A DNA stretch of 64,000 nucleotides, taken from NCBI GenBank assembly GCA_914767715.1, contig OU612067.1, forward strand, positions 7,378,001 through 7,442,000. The letters are read 5' to 3'. Made by a program: the position numbers and the translations under genes. Below the pieces are notes generated by a model. It ran no database searches, was not told where the DNA came from, and saw only the letters and a program-made list of their open reading frames with translations. The DNA is from Membranipora membranacea. Lineage: Eukaryota > Bryozoa > Gymnolaemata > Cheilostomatida > Membraniporidae. Each line of letters begins with the position of its first letter. The first letter of the stretch is position 1. Below are positions 12,301 through 24,400 of the stretch, one piece after another.

Positions 12301-15300
12301 AGGAAATCATACAGGATGCCAAAAATTGAGACCAAAAGATTTTTATGTAGTTTTATACCTACCAGTATCAAAGTTTTAAATGATACGCCATTACAATCAC
12401 AAAGCCTTTGTAAACAGTTGTAAACTGTCTTTGACGGGTGTACCAATAAACTGCTATCTATCTATCTATCTACATTACATTGTACGCAGGAACAAATAAA
12501 GAAAAAATTGAAAAACAATACTCTGGTTTGATCAGAGACCCTATGCCAGGATGCGAGTGTAATGAATTAACTCTTTTTAATAGAATCAAGATCAATAATT
12601 TTAAAACATCTTCTCGTAAACCTGTAATATCAAAATACCATCCTGAGAAGTGTCGAACTGAGAAGCGCAAGAAGAGTTTCTTTCAGTTTTTCATGTGGCA
12701 TTATAAAGCATGAAATACTTTTTTTCTATAACCAACCTAGTTTTATCATTTCTTTCACTGGAAAATGATATTTTGGTTGTGAAATAAACACATACATACA
12801 TACAATTAACAGACTTCAGACAATGTCCGAGTTGGAGTTTTATTATATTATATTATACAATGCTGCTGTTTGCTTATAAATCTATGTTAGGAGATGCATT
12901 AATTCTGAGTACATTTGAAATTTAAATTGCATGGTGTCCAATTTTTCCTGGCAATCAGATTATCTACAAAACATCGTAGCTGCTTTATTGAGGTTGTTCC
13001 GCTTGACTTTAAGAATCACGATACCACCCCCTCTTTTAATAAAGTTTTGCTATCATACAAACTGGTACACCCTATCCAACCTGCCATAGGCATAAATTAA
13101 GAAGTGCCTTCTCACCTAACGCTGGGATTACCCAAAATAATGAAAAGGAGGCTGCTGTAATGAGTGATCCTAACAACCAACATCCGCTCATCTCTCCTCC
13201 ATACTGTAAAAGAAAGATGAAAGGAAACCATCAGATAAAGACACCAAACTTTTCATTCATATATTTTTGTTATTATCAGGAGCAAATAAAACGCAGGAGG
13301 CAGCCTGCCAACCACTGTGCCACAGACTGATTGTTTACATAAACATATGTTTTACTGACCTGGAACATTAGGATTGAGAAATTACCTTGTACATAAGCGC
13401 TCCGATGGCAGGACCAAAAGAATACCCAGCGCCTATCATCATCTCAACCAAGCCCTGAAAATTAATGGGAGATAAAACAAAATGAAATTCATTAAACTGT
13501 GAAAGTGTTGTAATTATGTTGTGCAGCTAAAGGGTAGGCGAATTCTAACGTAATGTTCTACCGAAGATATGTACAAAGAGTTACATTACATATAATCATA
13601 CCTCGCAAAAAAATATATTGCAGTGGCGTTGATCGTCACTTTTGACTGGTGGAAATGCGTGACGCGCACCCATATTTTTCCCCATATTCCTTGAATTTTA
13701 AGAAAGTAACAATAAATACGTACAATTATTGTATTACTGGTGCAAGATGTCGATTTCATGAGTATGCTTGTACAGGCTACAGTTAACATGGCGGATCCAT
13801 TCCCAGCCAGCAACCTTATCGTCAGACACAGGGTAAAAAACCAAGTCTCAGATAAGTATGCAGCAAACCTGTAAAACACAACCAATTACCATGTTAGAGA
13901 CAAAAATTCATGACATGTATATGCAATCGTACTCAGCTATACCGCAATAATTTATTTGAGTTTCTGCCTGATATATGTTGAGATCCCTCATATACCCTAG
14001 AGGAGAAACATTTTTGCAGAAGGATAAGTTCGCCTTTTTGCATATGCCCAAGATGGCAGAGTTTTATTGTAGTTAAAATTTACTCACCCCCTTTATATTA
14101 TATACTCTCAACAAAGCTAGCCATAATTTGGTGCTAGCTAACATCAAGTCACCCCAAACTAAACTCTGGCTAATATTTACTCATCTAGGTATGTCTAATC
14201 TGTTCAAAAGTTGAAGGTCAAAGAGGAGGTATAATACTAGTTTGGGGACCCTCCCCCAGATTCTTGCTTCCCACTACCCCCCCCCCCCCCCCCACCCAAA
14301 TTACATTAATCATCATAAAACATTAAAAAACAGATGTTTGATTCCGTAGCTGTACCATGTAAGAGTAAGAATATGTCCTTACTCTGTGATATAAGCTTAT
14401 TCGCCTGTCAATAGACGTCTGTTGTCAAGGCGACCACATTATTTACTAGGCGTGCATTCATGCGAATGAAATGGCACTAAAAATTATTTTTAGCCAATAA
14501 TAGAGCTATTAGCTAAGGGGTCCAAAATTAACTCAAGCAGGTTTTATAACGACCAGGTTTTATTGAGTGCCTCTCCTTCAATAAATGCCTATAAATCATT
14601 TATTGATTTATTATCCTGGACTGTATTAACCAGTAAATAAGCTTTAAGCTTATTTGCTGGTTAATACACGGCCAGGATAATAAATCAATAAATGATTTAT
14701 AGGCATTTATTGAAGTGAGGCACTCAATAAAACCTGGTCGTTATAAAACCTGCTTGAGTCTCTAGAAGCTTAATATTCAATCATCTATAGTCTATTTTCT
14801 CTGATGTCGGACACTCACCCAAACGCTAAACAAGACAGGCCAGTGATAAAACAGCCTATGATGCACATCCTCTTCGCTTGTAAAGTTGTGATCTAAAATA
14901 ATAAAATGCACAGAGACAATGAAATTAGATCAATCGTTCGCCAATATCACCTGGTCAGAATGTAAACACATAATCAGTGTTTAGGTACCAAAAAAACTTC
15001 TCGATCAATTCACAGTATTCTGACCTGACGCCACCGTTTTTACTAATGACGCCAGCAGTGAGAGATACCCGTATCAAGGTCAGCGTATAATGATGATGCA
15101 AGTATATTTAGTCACTAAACACCACACAATCTGTGTAAGAATCTACAAAGCTTTGCTCCTCGCGTCTGTCAGTACCAGCGAAGCCTACCTTGTACAAACA
15201 CAGGGATCATTTGGGAATTCACAAATGTAAGAGTTGGGTTGAAACATTCAGGAAGACAATGGTCGTTATTTATTCTTGGGTAAGTAGGTCGCCCTATTAC

Positions 15301-16241
15301 GTGTCAAAGTTGTCCTCCCCTGGGGCTCATGGTTAAATCTACCATGCTGTGTAATATTATATGTATCATTCTTATGTGTTTTTGGAAAAGCATGCTTCTG
15401 TGAGATCACTACTTTTTTTCTTTCAGGTTTAACAACTAGGTAGGACAATTCTAATCAGTCTAAATTTGTGAACGCAAGTCAATCGAAAAGATTAGAGGGT
15501 GAGCTCTACAATATTCTTACTGCAGTGCCCTGATTTGACTGAGAATTCAAAATAAAAGAATATGTTGTGCAACATTCTAACACCAGCCATTGGTAATAGG
15601 GTCTAGGGCAGGCAGGGTGGTGTAGTGGTTAGGATTCGAGCTTCTCAATCTGAGAGTTGCAAGTTCGAATCACTTCCCATGCTGCTGAAGAAGGTGAGCT
15701 CTTCGGACAATAGCCTAGCTTGCCCATCCTTACCTTGTACAAGGGTGCGCTATTTAGATGACTTGGTATTAATTAATTAATGTAAGCATATTCTCATTGG
15801 CCCCGAAGGGGTCACTGAATAGGAATAAAATGTATATTATCATTATCTATTTGACTTGAGGGAGAAATCCTGTGTTCTTACCAATGAGCCGTATATAGGT
15901 GATGTCAAAAATCGCACAAACTCGTATCCGGAGAAGATCACTCCCGTATGGATGGTATTGAGTCCTTTAGTTTTAGCGATCGTCGGGAAAAAAGGTACAA
16001 TTAGAGTATCTATGGAAAGGGCGAGAAACTGTAAACTTAGCAGCACAACTAACATGACCTTCTGTCTGCGGGGGGAAGGTAGTTCTGACTGATATTCCCC
16101 CGGGTCCAACAGCTTTGAATTCTCTGACAGCACCGGCTCATTATTGAGCTTTGAGGCGGCTTCTGGACTTCTTGTTATTCTTTGATCAGCTGGAGTTTCT
16201 TGCTCATCTCTAATATAAGATTCTTCGTCAGAAAGTGTCAT
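6306..16241 (-). CDS. SLC18B1: SLC18B1-like major facilitator transporter, 492 aa
   Basis: Eleven exons close in phase: 15882-16241, 14819-14892, 13724-13868, 13386-13454, 13116-13203, 11884-12038, 10940-11035, 8069-8172, 7123-7218, 6688-6859 and 6306-6425. A polar N-terminal tail of about 60 residues precedes the first membrane span (61-85). The pattern of spans matches the 12-span MFS fold. The order of segments follows vertebrate SLC18B1 (456 aa), including the half-1 stretch with GPAIGAL and the half-2 stretch with GSFTGPIFGG. The family is a vesicular or organelle amine/polyamine exchanger driven by protons, so that role is inferred here. The exon at 6688 must use the acceptor at 6860-6861: an acceptor further upstream (about 6931) would create an immediate stop. 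The start is the ATG at 16239-16241. Introns hold two SINE-like copies, a non-LTR 3' end, a 60-bp tandem repeat and a large palindrome. Confidence 0.85.
8196..8405 (+). repeat. tRNA-derived SINE-like element
   Basis: A 5' head resembles a tRNA promoter: a box-A-like TGGCTCAGTG and a perfect box B, GGGTTCGAGCC. A non-tRNA body follows, then an A-rich tail (AATAATAAAATGATGA). The 5' and 3' acceptor arms do not pair, so this is not a working tRNA gene. It lies in an intron of the transporter gene. Confidence 0.65.
9313..9475. repeat. Tandem repeat, about 60-bp unit, three copies
   Basis: The block CTTAGACTTGGTTCCTCGCT recurs at about 9313, 9373 and 9431, each followed by a similar GAATxGCGGT and TGTATCTCTxTGTGT stretch. 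Copies are about 58-60 bp and moderately diverged. It lies in an intron of the SLC18B1-like gene. Confidence 0.75.
12090..12475 (+). mobile_element. Non-LTR retrotransposon 3' end, truncated copy 1
   Basis: The plus strand encodes a reverse-transcriptase-like C-terminal end with FDTHIL, then MPKIETKR and FIPTSIKVLND, a stop near 12421, AATAAA, and a (CTAT)n tail. This order (end of ORF, short UTR, short tandem repeat) is typical of CR1/L2-type or related non-LTR elements. The block FDTHIL...MPK...R...SFIP..I..LN is shared with the copy at 17938. It lies antisense to the host transporter, just outside exon 11884-12038. The element is 5' truncated and surely inactive. Confidence 0.6.
14531..14759. 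repeat. 229-bp near-perfect palindrome (foldback element)
   Basis: ACTCAAGCAGGTTTTATAAC at the left end is mirrored by its reverse complement at the right end, and the two arms match almost base for base to the centre (around AAGCTTTAAGCTT). There is almost no loop. No clear target duplication was found. It lies in the first intron of the SLC18B1-like gene, about 60 bp from exon 14819-14892. Confidence 0.85.
15612..15830 (+). repeat. tRNA-derived SINE-like element
   Basis: The head GGCAGGGTGGTGTAGTGG is box-A-like and AGTTCGAATC is box-B-like, with spacing close to a tRNA. A body ending in GGCCCCGAAGGGGTCACTG and an AATAAAA tail follows. It lies in intron 1 of the SLC18B1-like gene. It differs in sequence from the copy at 8196; its head is closer to that at 36048. 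Confidence 0.65.
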
Positions 16242-17937
16242 ATTTACGCTCGATTAAACGGTCGATGTCTTGTTCTGATTGTACTTTTACTTCTCAGCTA
16301 CCACATATAAGCTGTAACGGATAATCGAAACTCGGCAGCGACAACAACGGCAGCGGTAGAGGCTGCGTCCGAGATCTGCAAAGAGAGTGTCAAGGCAATT
16401 AATAATCTATATTTATCAGTTTACGTTGGTGATATAACATGAGGGCTGACTTGTTGACCGAACCAATGCGATTAGAAACAATCATTGGGTGAGCCAATCT
16501 TAAGCCAAACTCCATTAAATGATTTTTTATTCAGCGGCACAATAAGCGTAAATGAAACTCTTTCAGCAGCAAACTTGACCATTAAGTACATTGTGGGCAG
16601 AAAGTAACTTTATCAATGGTAAAAATAGAAGAGGGATGTTACACAGCTAGTAATCAAGCCCACAAGCATAGTAATTTAGAGCTGGAATGAAGTTGACGCT
16701 GCCAGTTTAATGAAAACAGCGCCTCGCCCGTTGGAAGTGCCGTAATGGTAGTAAGCCTACACAATAATACATTAATTTTAAGTACCATCTAAGAAATTAA
16801 TTGAATGAAGAACGTGTTAAATATATTCCTGTCAATAGTTATAATCATGGTTTGCCTGATGCCGCCGCTGAGCTGCCAGCGTCGGCCTTAGTAATTTCCT
16901 CTCTGACACTTTACTGTGAGAGAATCCGTAATGATAGACTTCTTCTGCTGCCTGCCTTGTCTATTCAGTGTTTCATTGGATCACCCACCATGCCATCATT
17001 TCTCATTAGCCACATGTCAAATGTGTGATGGTACTTGGGGCTTTTCTTAGTGGTGTCTCGGCGCACGCAATGGGACGTAAAAGCTGTCATTTTTTTCATG
17101 TAATATTGTTGAGGCTCAAGTTGAAGCTACCATGTCAGTTATACAAATTATATGGAGATTTTCCAGAGAAGCATCCCAAGGGAATAAAATGGAAATCAAG
17201 GAAATAACCTATGAGGGTCAAAATAACTGTCTAGGACTGCTAGATCAATGGTTCGATACTCAGAGCAATAATTACTCAAATCTTCTTTTGAATAAAAAAT
17301 GTCCTTATCAGGGGTTTATGTAGAATGACACTTGAGGTACTTAGCTTGTCACGACTCACTGGCCACCTTTTTTGTTTTGAGTAAAAATTGTGTAACCACG
17401 TGGCTAGGAGATTAAGAGCTAGCTTTCTATCATATAAATCAAAAAGCTAGATTGATAACCAGTTGACTGTTGACAAGATGGCAGCTTAGGTTGAGTAGTG
17501 ATTATATCCCGGGACTATATTTCCTGGATGATTGGTTGAGTAATTAAACTATGAATGAAGCAATTATTATTATTTGGGGAATAGAAGTAAATATATATCT
17601 CAGCTCATTTCATAGTTTAATTCAAATACACTCAAGGTTTCCTCGAGAAAGAAATAGAAAAATAGGCACCTTTATAAAGCCTGGCATCAGAGCTCACCAT
17701 TTTGCTAAGTTTTCACACAGATTGTGAAGAAGGGACGTATCATTTCCATGAGCAGCAATTTATGGTCAGCGGTGAGATGCTTTGAGAATTGTGAGGCCAC
17801 TTTTATTTTTACACCCCACTGTTAATGATCAAACGGTTTCCCTCCCTTCTGATGGAATATTCTATACAGACGCTTATTGTCCCCCTCATGTTAATGTATA
17901 ATATAGCATTATGGTTTTATTCATGCACCAAGGGCGA

Positions 17938-18205
17938 AAGGCGAAATTCCTACATTCTAGACATGACGCACCAAGTTAATACCAGGATTAAAAACTCAGC
18001 TCAGAATTTTATTAGTTGTGACACGCATATTTTACACCACATGCCGAAGACCAGATCTGAGAGATCTTTGAACAGTTTTATTCCAGCTGGCATTCAAATT
18101 TTAAACGGTGATTGTTTGAACATCAAACGAGCTTTCTCAACTCTATTGTTGTAACTTGTTTTTGACAGAGTTTACCGTTAAAGTTATCTTATCTTATCTA
18201 ACGCA
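17938..18205 (+). mobile_element. Non-LTR retrotransposon 3' end, truncated copy 2
   Basis: The encoded C-terminal end carries CDTHIL, then MPKTRSER and FIPAGIQILN, aligned with the copy at 12090. A stop near 18152 is followed by GACAGAG and a (TTATC)n tail. The tail unit differs from copy 1, so the two may be separate subfamilies. Severely 5' truncated. Confidence 0.6.
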
Positions 18206-18840
18206 AAATTTTGTTTGATATAATTTACGCTAGCTCTTATCCGAACTTGACCTTCCTCAATATTATATGCCTGATCACTCTCGGAATTCTAACTAGCAGA
18301 ATGTTATGTTTATGTTTTATGTTTATGTTATGGGTATTTCAATGGTGGATTATAAATAAATAAATCTGTAAAAAAATCTGTAACTTAAATAGTGCATTGT
18401 GGGATACTTTCAATTTAAGTAAAGTGAAAACCAGTTTATTGACCCTATGGCCCTTCCTTGAACACATTCCCTATCAGTTGTAAGGCACATCCTGCCATTC
18501 TGACTGAGGTACAAATGCGGCATCGCTGATGACATTCAGTAATCTGTTCTCATACCTTTTCACATTCAATTTTTGGATCGACTACCATCAGCATCAAAGA
18601 GAAGCCAGGCTGACGGTATTATTAAACTAAAGTCACATATGTCAGTAGGATGAGATTTCATAGACAAGTTTCTATCACAGCTTTAAAATGGAGACCGACA
18701 GTTTGGTGTCTATGAGGTTATGAGCAGTATTATCATATCTTTGTGAAACCAATCTTCATTGGTCATCTGAACGAAAAGCAAGTAAGTGTGGTAAGTCATT
18801 TTGTTTTAACACAATTTTAGTCTCATGTGCTTGTCCAACA

Positions 18841-18859
18841 CCCCCCCCCCCCCCCCCCA
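18841..18859. repeat. Poly(C) run
   Basis: A homopolymer of about 18 C. Similar runs occur at 14277-14293 and 31540-31561. Length is likely polymorphic and prone to assembly error. Confidence 0.8.
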
Positions 18860-19937
18860 CCCGTTCCTTCAGGTGCCATACTTGATGTTTGTGCATTCCG
18901 TCAATCATCATTGTACAGGCTGCTGATCTTTTAATGATCTATCCCTTCCCACCCCTTTCCAGCAGCCCCCCCCCCCCCACCCCAACCCAGTTATGTTATT
19001 CAAAACCATAAAAGTCATACTAACCCAGTTTACCCACACCAACAGATATTCATAGAAAAACAAATCACAGCATCTACATACAACTCAGCGTACTATTAAC
19101 AGGGTGACTTACTACCGTCATCCTGAAATATATATATATATATATATGTATATGATGTATAGTACTTACCTTTTTCTTTTGAGGATGATAATTTTAGCCA
19201 CAGAAATTCTGCTCAATCACTCCAGGAGTATTTTTCCACTCTTCTATCGCACCATTATTAAGGTTAGTTCTAGATATTCACCATACAGAGGACCTGTACA
19301 CTGTATAAACTGATGGTGTGTTATATCAAGGTGTACAGTATTGAGAAAAATCACATGAACTAGGATATATGCTCAAAGTTAGCCAATAGGATTCAAGAAC
19401 TAGAGCAGATCAGAGTAGAACACTTAGAAAAACTACACATCAAGTCTATAGTTGTGGCGGATTGCGAATGGAGAATTTACTAAACACTAAGGAGACAGTT
19501 ATATGGGCATTAACCCTGCCGATAAATCCCTAAGGGCAATCCATATGGATAAAAAAGTGATGGCATAAAAACTGCCGACAATCAGCAACAATTCATTTGT
19601 ATCAATAGTATAATATTTGCTTGTTTGTCATTGTCTAGCAATTGGTAATCAATAGTATTACACACCCCTTTGCATTTGCACCTGGCCAATGTTTATTTGA
19701 GTTGACCCTAAACAAGTGGATCTAATGGTAGTAGAATTGTCAATAATTAATACAAGTATTTTTCTATAATTCTATGATTTTCAATGAATTAATTATCTGA
19801 CAGCTGTATGCATGAACAACAAATAACAACTTCATTTAATATTGATCAATCATGTCATTGAGTGGGGAAAGTCAGCATAAAGTCAGCAAAAGTCAGCGAA
19901 AGTCATGAAGCTACTCAACAGAGGCATCATCCATAGC

Positions 19938-20022
19938 CTGGGCAGGCTGCTGGGGGGGGGTTGGGTGGGGAGAGGTGGACACACCCCCACCCACCCATCC
20001 ACCCCCTACAGCCAGCCCAGGT
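19938..20022. repeat. G/C-rich inverted repeat
   Basis: CCTGGGCAGGCTGCTGG and a G-run are followed by a C-run ending in CAGCCAGCCCAGG, so the two halves can pair. G-tracts of this kind can also form quadruplexes. Confidence 0.5.
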
Positions 20023-21405
20023 TACATCATCCAGATGTCAAATACATTAAATGACATTAATTTAGGGAGGTTGATAATGTAATGCCACCGACAGCAGTCT
20101 CGGTAAAGTTTAAGCACTCAGACTACCTCCCCTTGGGCGGGAGGGGGCAAAAGTTTGGGGGGGGGCACAAACTACCTCTCCTCCTGTGTAGCGTTATCTT
20201 CACGGCAACTTGGAGACAGAACCAGCCCAGACATCCAATTACCTGATAGAAACAAACACGCACAGTTATGGAGAAAAAGTGGTTAGCCAGAAGCTTGATG
20301 AATACCTAGACCAACACGTTTCTTTAGAGACAAGCATATGTTACATTATCACAGCGATCAATTTAGACAAAAAATTATTACAACTTTTAACTTTTTACCT
20401 ATTCAGATACGCTCAGCAATGATTAGTTGCATTGCTGCAACTTCATGTACGTTTATAAAAACTCAAGATATGTTAAAACTCAATTTCTCTAATTACCTCT
20501 AGTCAAAAGATAAAACATTGCGTGTTGTTACTTGGTAAATACCTCTTCAATCACCACCCAGTATTGCTACTCATGTGGGACTAAATACGAGCACATTTTT
20601 CGAGCGAAGTCAGCCATTAAACTTTGTTGGCATGGGTGCGGCGTCATACTCCAGTGATATAATAAGACATACTAGAACACTTTTTTATTTCCATAAACTT
20701 GACTCACTAAAAGTTATCAAACAGTTTTTGGATATGTGTGACTTTTGCTCATAAGCAGGATATGATTATGGACTTTATCTTAATGTGTTGTGGAATGGAA
20801 AAACAGCTTTTATTCTACCAGTATAACAATTCTTTTATGATACACTATTTATTATCATGAAACTAAAAACAGGTGTTACTTAGCAACAAGTGTCATATCA
20901 TGTTCATGTATTTACACAATATCTAGCCTAGCCACGCAGCTCAGTGGTGATGTGTTTTTTGCCATAAAAAGTAAAACATTGGTGCCCCGCATGACTTGTC
21001 TGAGCACAATGTCCTCGATGAAACCCAGCAGCCAGCTAAGTCACAATATATGTATTGATTGTATTAGAATAATTATCACATTAACATATCAACTAAGCAT
21101 AAAATCATTAAATAGCTTGTGTCTCTCTGACAATACCGTCGTGTTTTCTAGAGGCACTTTGATTTAAGAACTCAGCCACGTCATTAATATTCTCACAGCC
21201 AGACCACACACCATGTCACTGGATACTCTCATAGCTCATAGACTGGGCTAGCCAATCATAGGTCAGTAGGGGAGAAACACGTAATCGCCTAGAGTTAAAC
21301 TGAATGACTCTAGGACCGAGAGCTGAACGGATTACAGTAACGTGAAAGCGGCTCATAGATTTATAGTGGAGGGAGCTGAGAGGACAAGAAGCTTATAGTA
21401 ACAAT

Positions 21406-24400
21406 ATGGGACTCGGCGGTGTTGTACTTCAGGTTCTCTATCATATAATCCGAGCTCTTTGTCACGGCTTCCAAACTTTCGCTCAACAATTTAACGGTAA
21501 GCTTCTTAATTCACTTCAAGGTCAGATTCTGAATGTCTTTGTTGTTGATCAGGTACGTCGTACTTTTGGAAGTTACATAACTCCCCAACTTGTTAGCAAC
21601 AGCAATCGTATGTTAGACTTACAAAGAAGTAATTTAAAATTTTAAATGATTTAATACATTAAGGATTTTATGAGATCATATTAATCTAATTAACGTTAAA
21701 TTTGTGTGCAAAGGTGTACAACATAAAATATTTGTAAGGGATGCGATTATTGCATCTGCTGTGTAACGCACAAGTCAATTTTTGGAACAATAGCACACGT
21801 TGTTACTCCTTTGCAAGCTGGCAGAATAAACTTTGAAAATTGCAAGTCGTCAGTCCCACATAAAATCTAATGTTAAGCCTCTAAAAAACACAGTTGGTAC
21901 TGTGGGTGAATTAGGCAGGGCACCCAGTATTTAGGGCAAGTAATAGTTTAAGTGCTCAAACGGTGCAAGATGCTGGTAGAGGCATTTCATTATCAACCAC
22001 TTTCTCCCCTCCGTTTAAGTACATACCCATAAAGTGCCACAGTCTCACCACAAAGAAGGGGGCCATAACTTTATGGGTATGTACTTATAAGGAGGGGAGA
22101 AAGCAGTTGATAATGAAATGCCTCTACCAGCATCTTGCACCGTTTGAGCACTTAAACTAGGCAAGTAAGGTTGCACAATGAGGCTTTTATTGACTGAATT
22201 ATTTTTTATTAATAACCTCAGACTGAATGGTGAGTGAAGAATTTTACAATATTTTAATTATTAGTGCTCAATCAAGCAAGTAGTTCATCACAGGAGTAAT
22301 CTGTCTGATAAAGTTAACACCATTGAAAAAATGCTAATTTTTGGATATTATTCTTGAATTGAATTTAGAACTATTGAATTGATATTAGCACCGGTTGGCC
22401 AGTAGAAAAGCAGCATACTATTATAAAATCAGAAGAAATTAGAGTTTTTGGAGTCGTCTCCATTTACCTAGACAGGTGAGACCATCATTTGCACTTAAAT
22501 GCCACTTTTTGCTGTAAAATCTTATGGATTTTAGCTAGTCGTCATTGATCTCCATATTAGTTAAATTCGTATTTGTATCATTGATGTAAGGAAATAAGTG
22601 AGGTTCTGGATAGCTGTGGGGTGTTACTTTGTTCTAAGATGTGTTTAAAGATTTTATAATTAATGTGGAAGCGTGCTTGTAAATGCAAAGTAGCGGTTCG
22701 GTCATAAATCGAGATGTGGTTCGGTTTGCTTTAAATTTGGTATGGTAAACATTTCTCAGGTTAAACAAAAAAGTGTTCCGAAAGCGTTGCCCTTTTCTCT
22801 CTTTACTGAACTGAACAGCTGATTCAGCTCGGTCAGTCGTTGCTTGAGGGTATATCATTGATTAATTAATCAGTAAATACAGGAAGTTTATGGGGGAGGG
22901 GGGATAATTAACAGGCTTTGTTTGGATATAATCATCAGCCGATTCCTAGCCTCATGAATATCTTACTCAGTTAGTACTTGCTTTGGTGTGCTATAAAAAA
23001 TCCAGTAATAATGAGCTAGATCAAGATTGATCCATTTTGTCTGCATTCAGGGCCATTTTCGTCTACTGGTGAGCTGTCGGCCACTCGAAGGGGGCAACTC
23101 CGAATGCAGGAAAATTGAACAATACTTGATCACATCATGAGCACGGTGAGTGTTTCCTTCCCAGCAAGAGCCAGTTCATGTGAGCTATTAAGTAAAACAT
23201 AGACAAGCATAAAAGGGTTTTGTCCTTAAAAGATAATATAAAGGTTTAAATAATTTTCTTATTGTTATACTTGAATTTAAATAAAATGGAATAATTAAGA
23301 AAGGGTACCCAACGTTGTTCTACTCACTGAACCGTCCTTCATAATACCAAACATTTATCGCCCTTCTTGTCCTCAAAGATGATACGGGGGGGCTGGGGTT
23401 CTGCTGGAGGCATGAGTTCAAGAATCCGAATTAATTTTTTTTTTTATGCCAAATTGTACAATTATTTTGACTTTATATTGAGCAGCCATTTTGGTGGAGA
23501 GACCCAATGTTTTGGTACACTGAGCTACCACCTACCACTTGGCTATTTTATAACTGGAATTATACTGAGGCTAACCTTCTCTAGAAATTAGCATGTATAA
23601 ACTTCTTTTTTATAAATTTAATCAGAAAAAATACTAAAAACATGCTCATTCAATGAATTTAATTTAACTTGCCTCAGTAGCCTTATATCAGTAAGGACTA
23701 GATAATGAACAACGTTAATAACAAGAGCACCATGTTGCAGATTCAGTGGCATATTGACTAATAGAATCGCAACGAGAATAGCTCCATGTGAAGTTTTTAG
23801 GGTCTTGGTACAAGGGCAGGGTGACAACTACCCTGTGACAAACATGTGCTCTTATTGTAGGTGTAGCAGCACACAGGCGCCTAATCTTCAACAAAGATGA
23901 CCCTTCTAATGAGTTAACAGCTGAGGTCTGTACTGTGATTGGTCGGCTGCCTTGCAATGGAATCTCAGTAGGACTTGAGGACGACAACCAGTTCATTCTA
24001 TGGCACCAGAAGTTCACCACTGCAGATGACCTGCTGAGACCAGAAGTATCTCTGTACTTTGTCGACGACACCAGAGCTTACTTTGTTGAAACACCCAGTG
24101 ACCTTGACATTCACAACGCAGAAAAACATCCGTTCTTCTACATGACCCAGCAAGACCATTGTACTCATGTAATCATTCTCCCTCTGGAGAAATTTCTTGA
24201 AATATCAACGAAGCTGGGAGCCCCGAAGTGTCAGCTGACTTTCCTGCTTCACTCAGCGAGATGCGGATCGACAGCTGTCACTCAAGCCATACACAGCATT
24301 CCTAACTGGAAGGTGATGTCTGAATCATGCTTCATCCACAAGCACATATACCAAATGGAATATAAACATAAAGTCAACCTAATAGAGTACCTGAAGAGCG

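Larger units (their letters stand above)
16242..21405. other. Intergenic between divergent transporter and sulfotransferase-like genes
   Basis: The two flanking genes point away from each other, so both promoters should lie here. The stretch contains a non-LTR 3' end, poly(C) runs near 18841 and 18965, a (TA)n run near 19130, and a G/C-rich inverted repeat near 19938-20022. The open frames are short, without splice support or recognisable domains, so no further gene is called. Confidence 0.5.

Noticed and set aside
16801-17323. Overlapping short plus-strand frames upstream of the transporter start
   Set aside because: No recognisable residues, splice partners or promoter; expected by chance.
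23137-23145. ATG AGC ACG followed by a strong donor (GTGAGT) as first exon of the sulfotransferase-like gene
   Set aside because: It ends in phase 0, but the acceptors near 23860 need one carried base. It also touches the end of a MITE. The exon at 21406-21496 fits phase and has a good donor.
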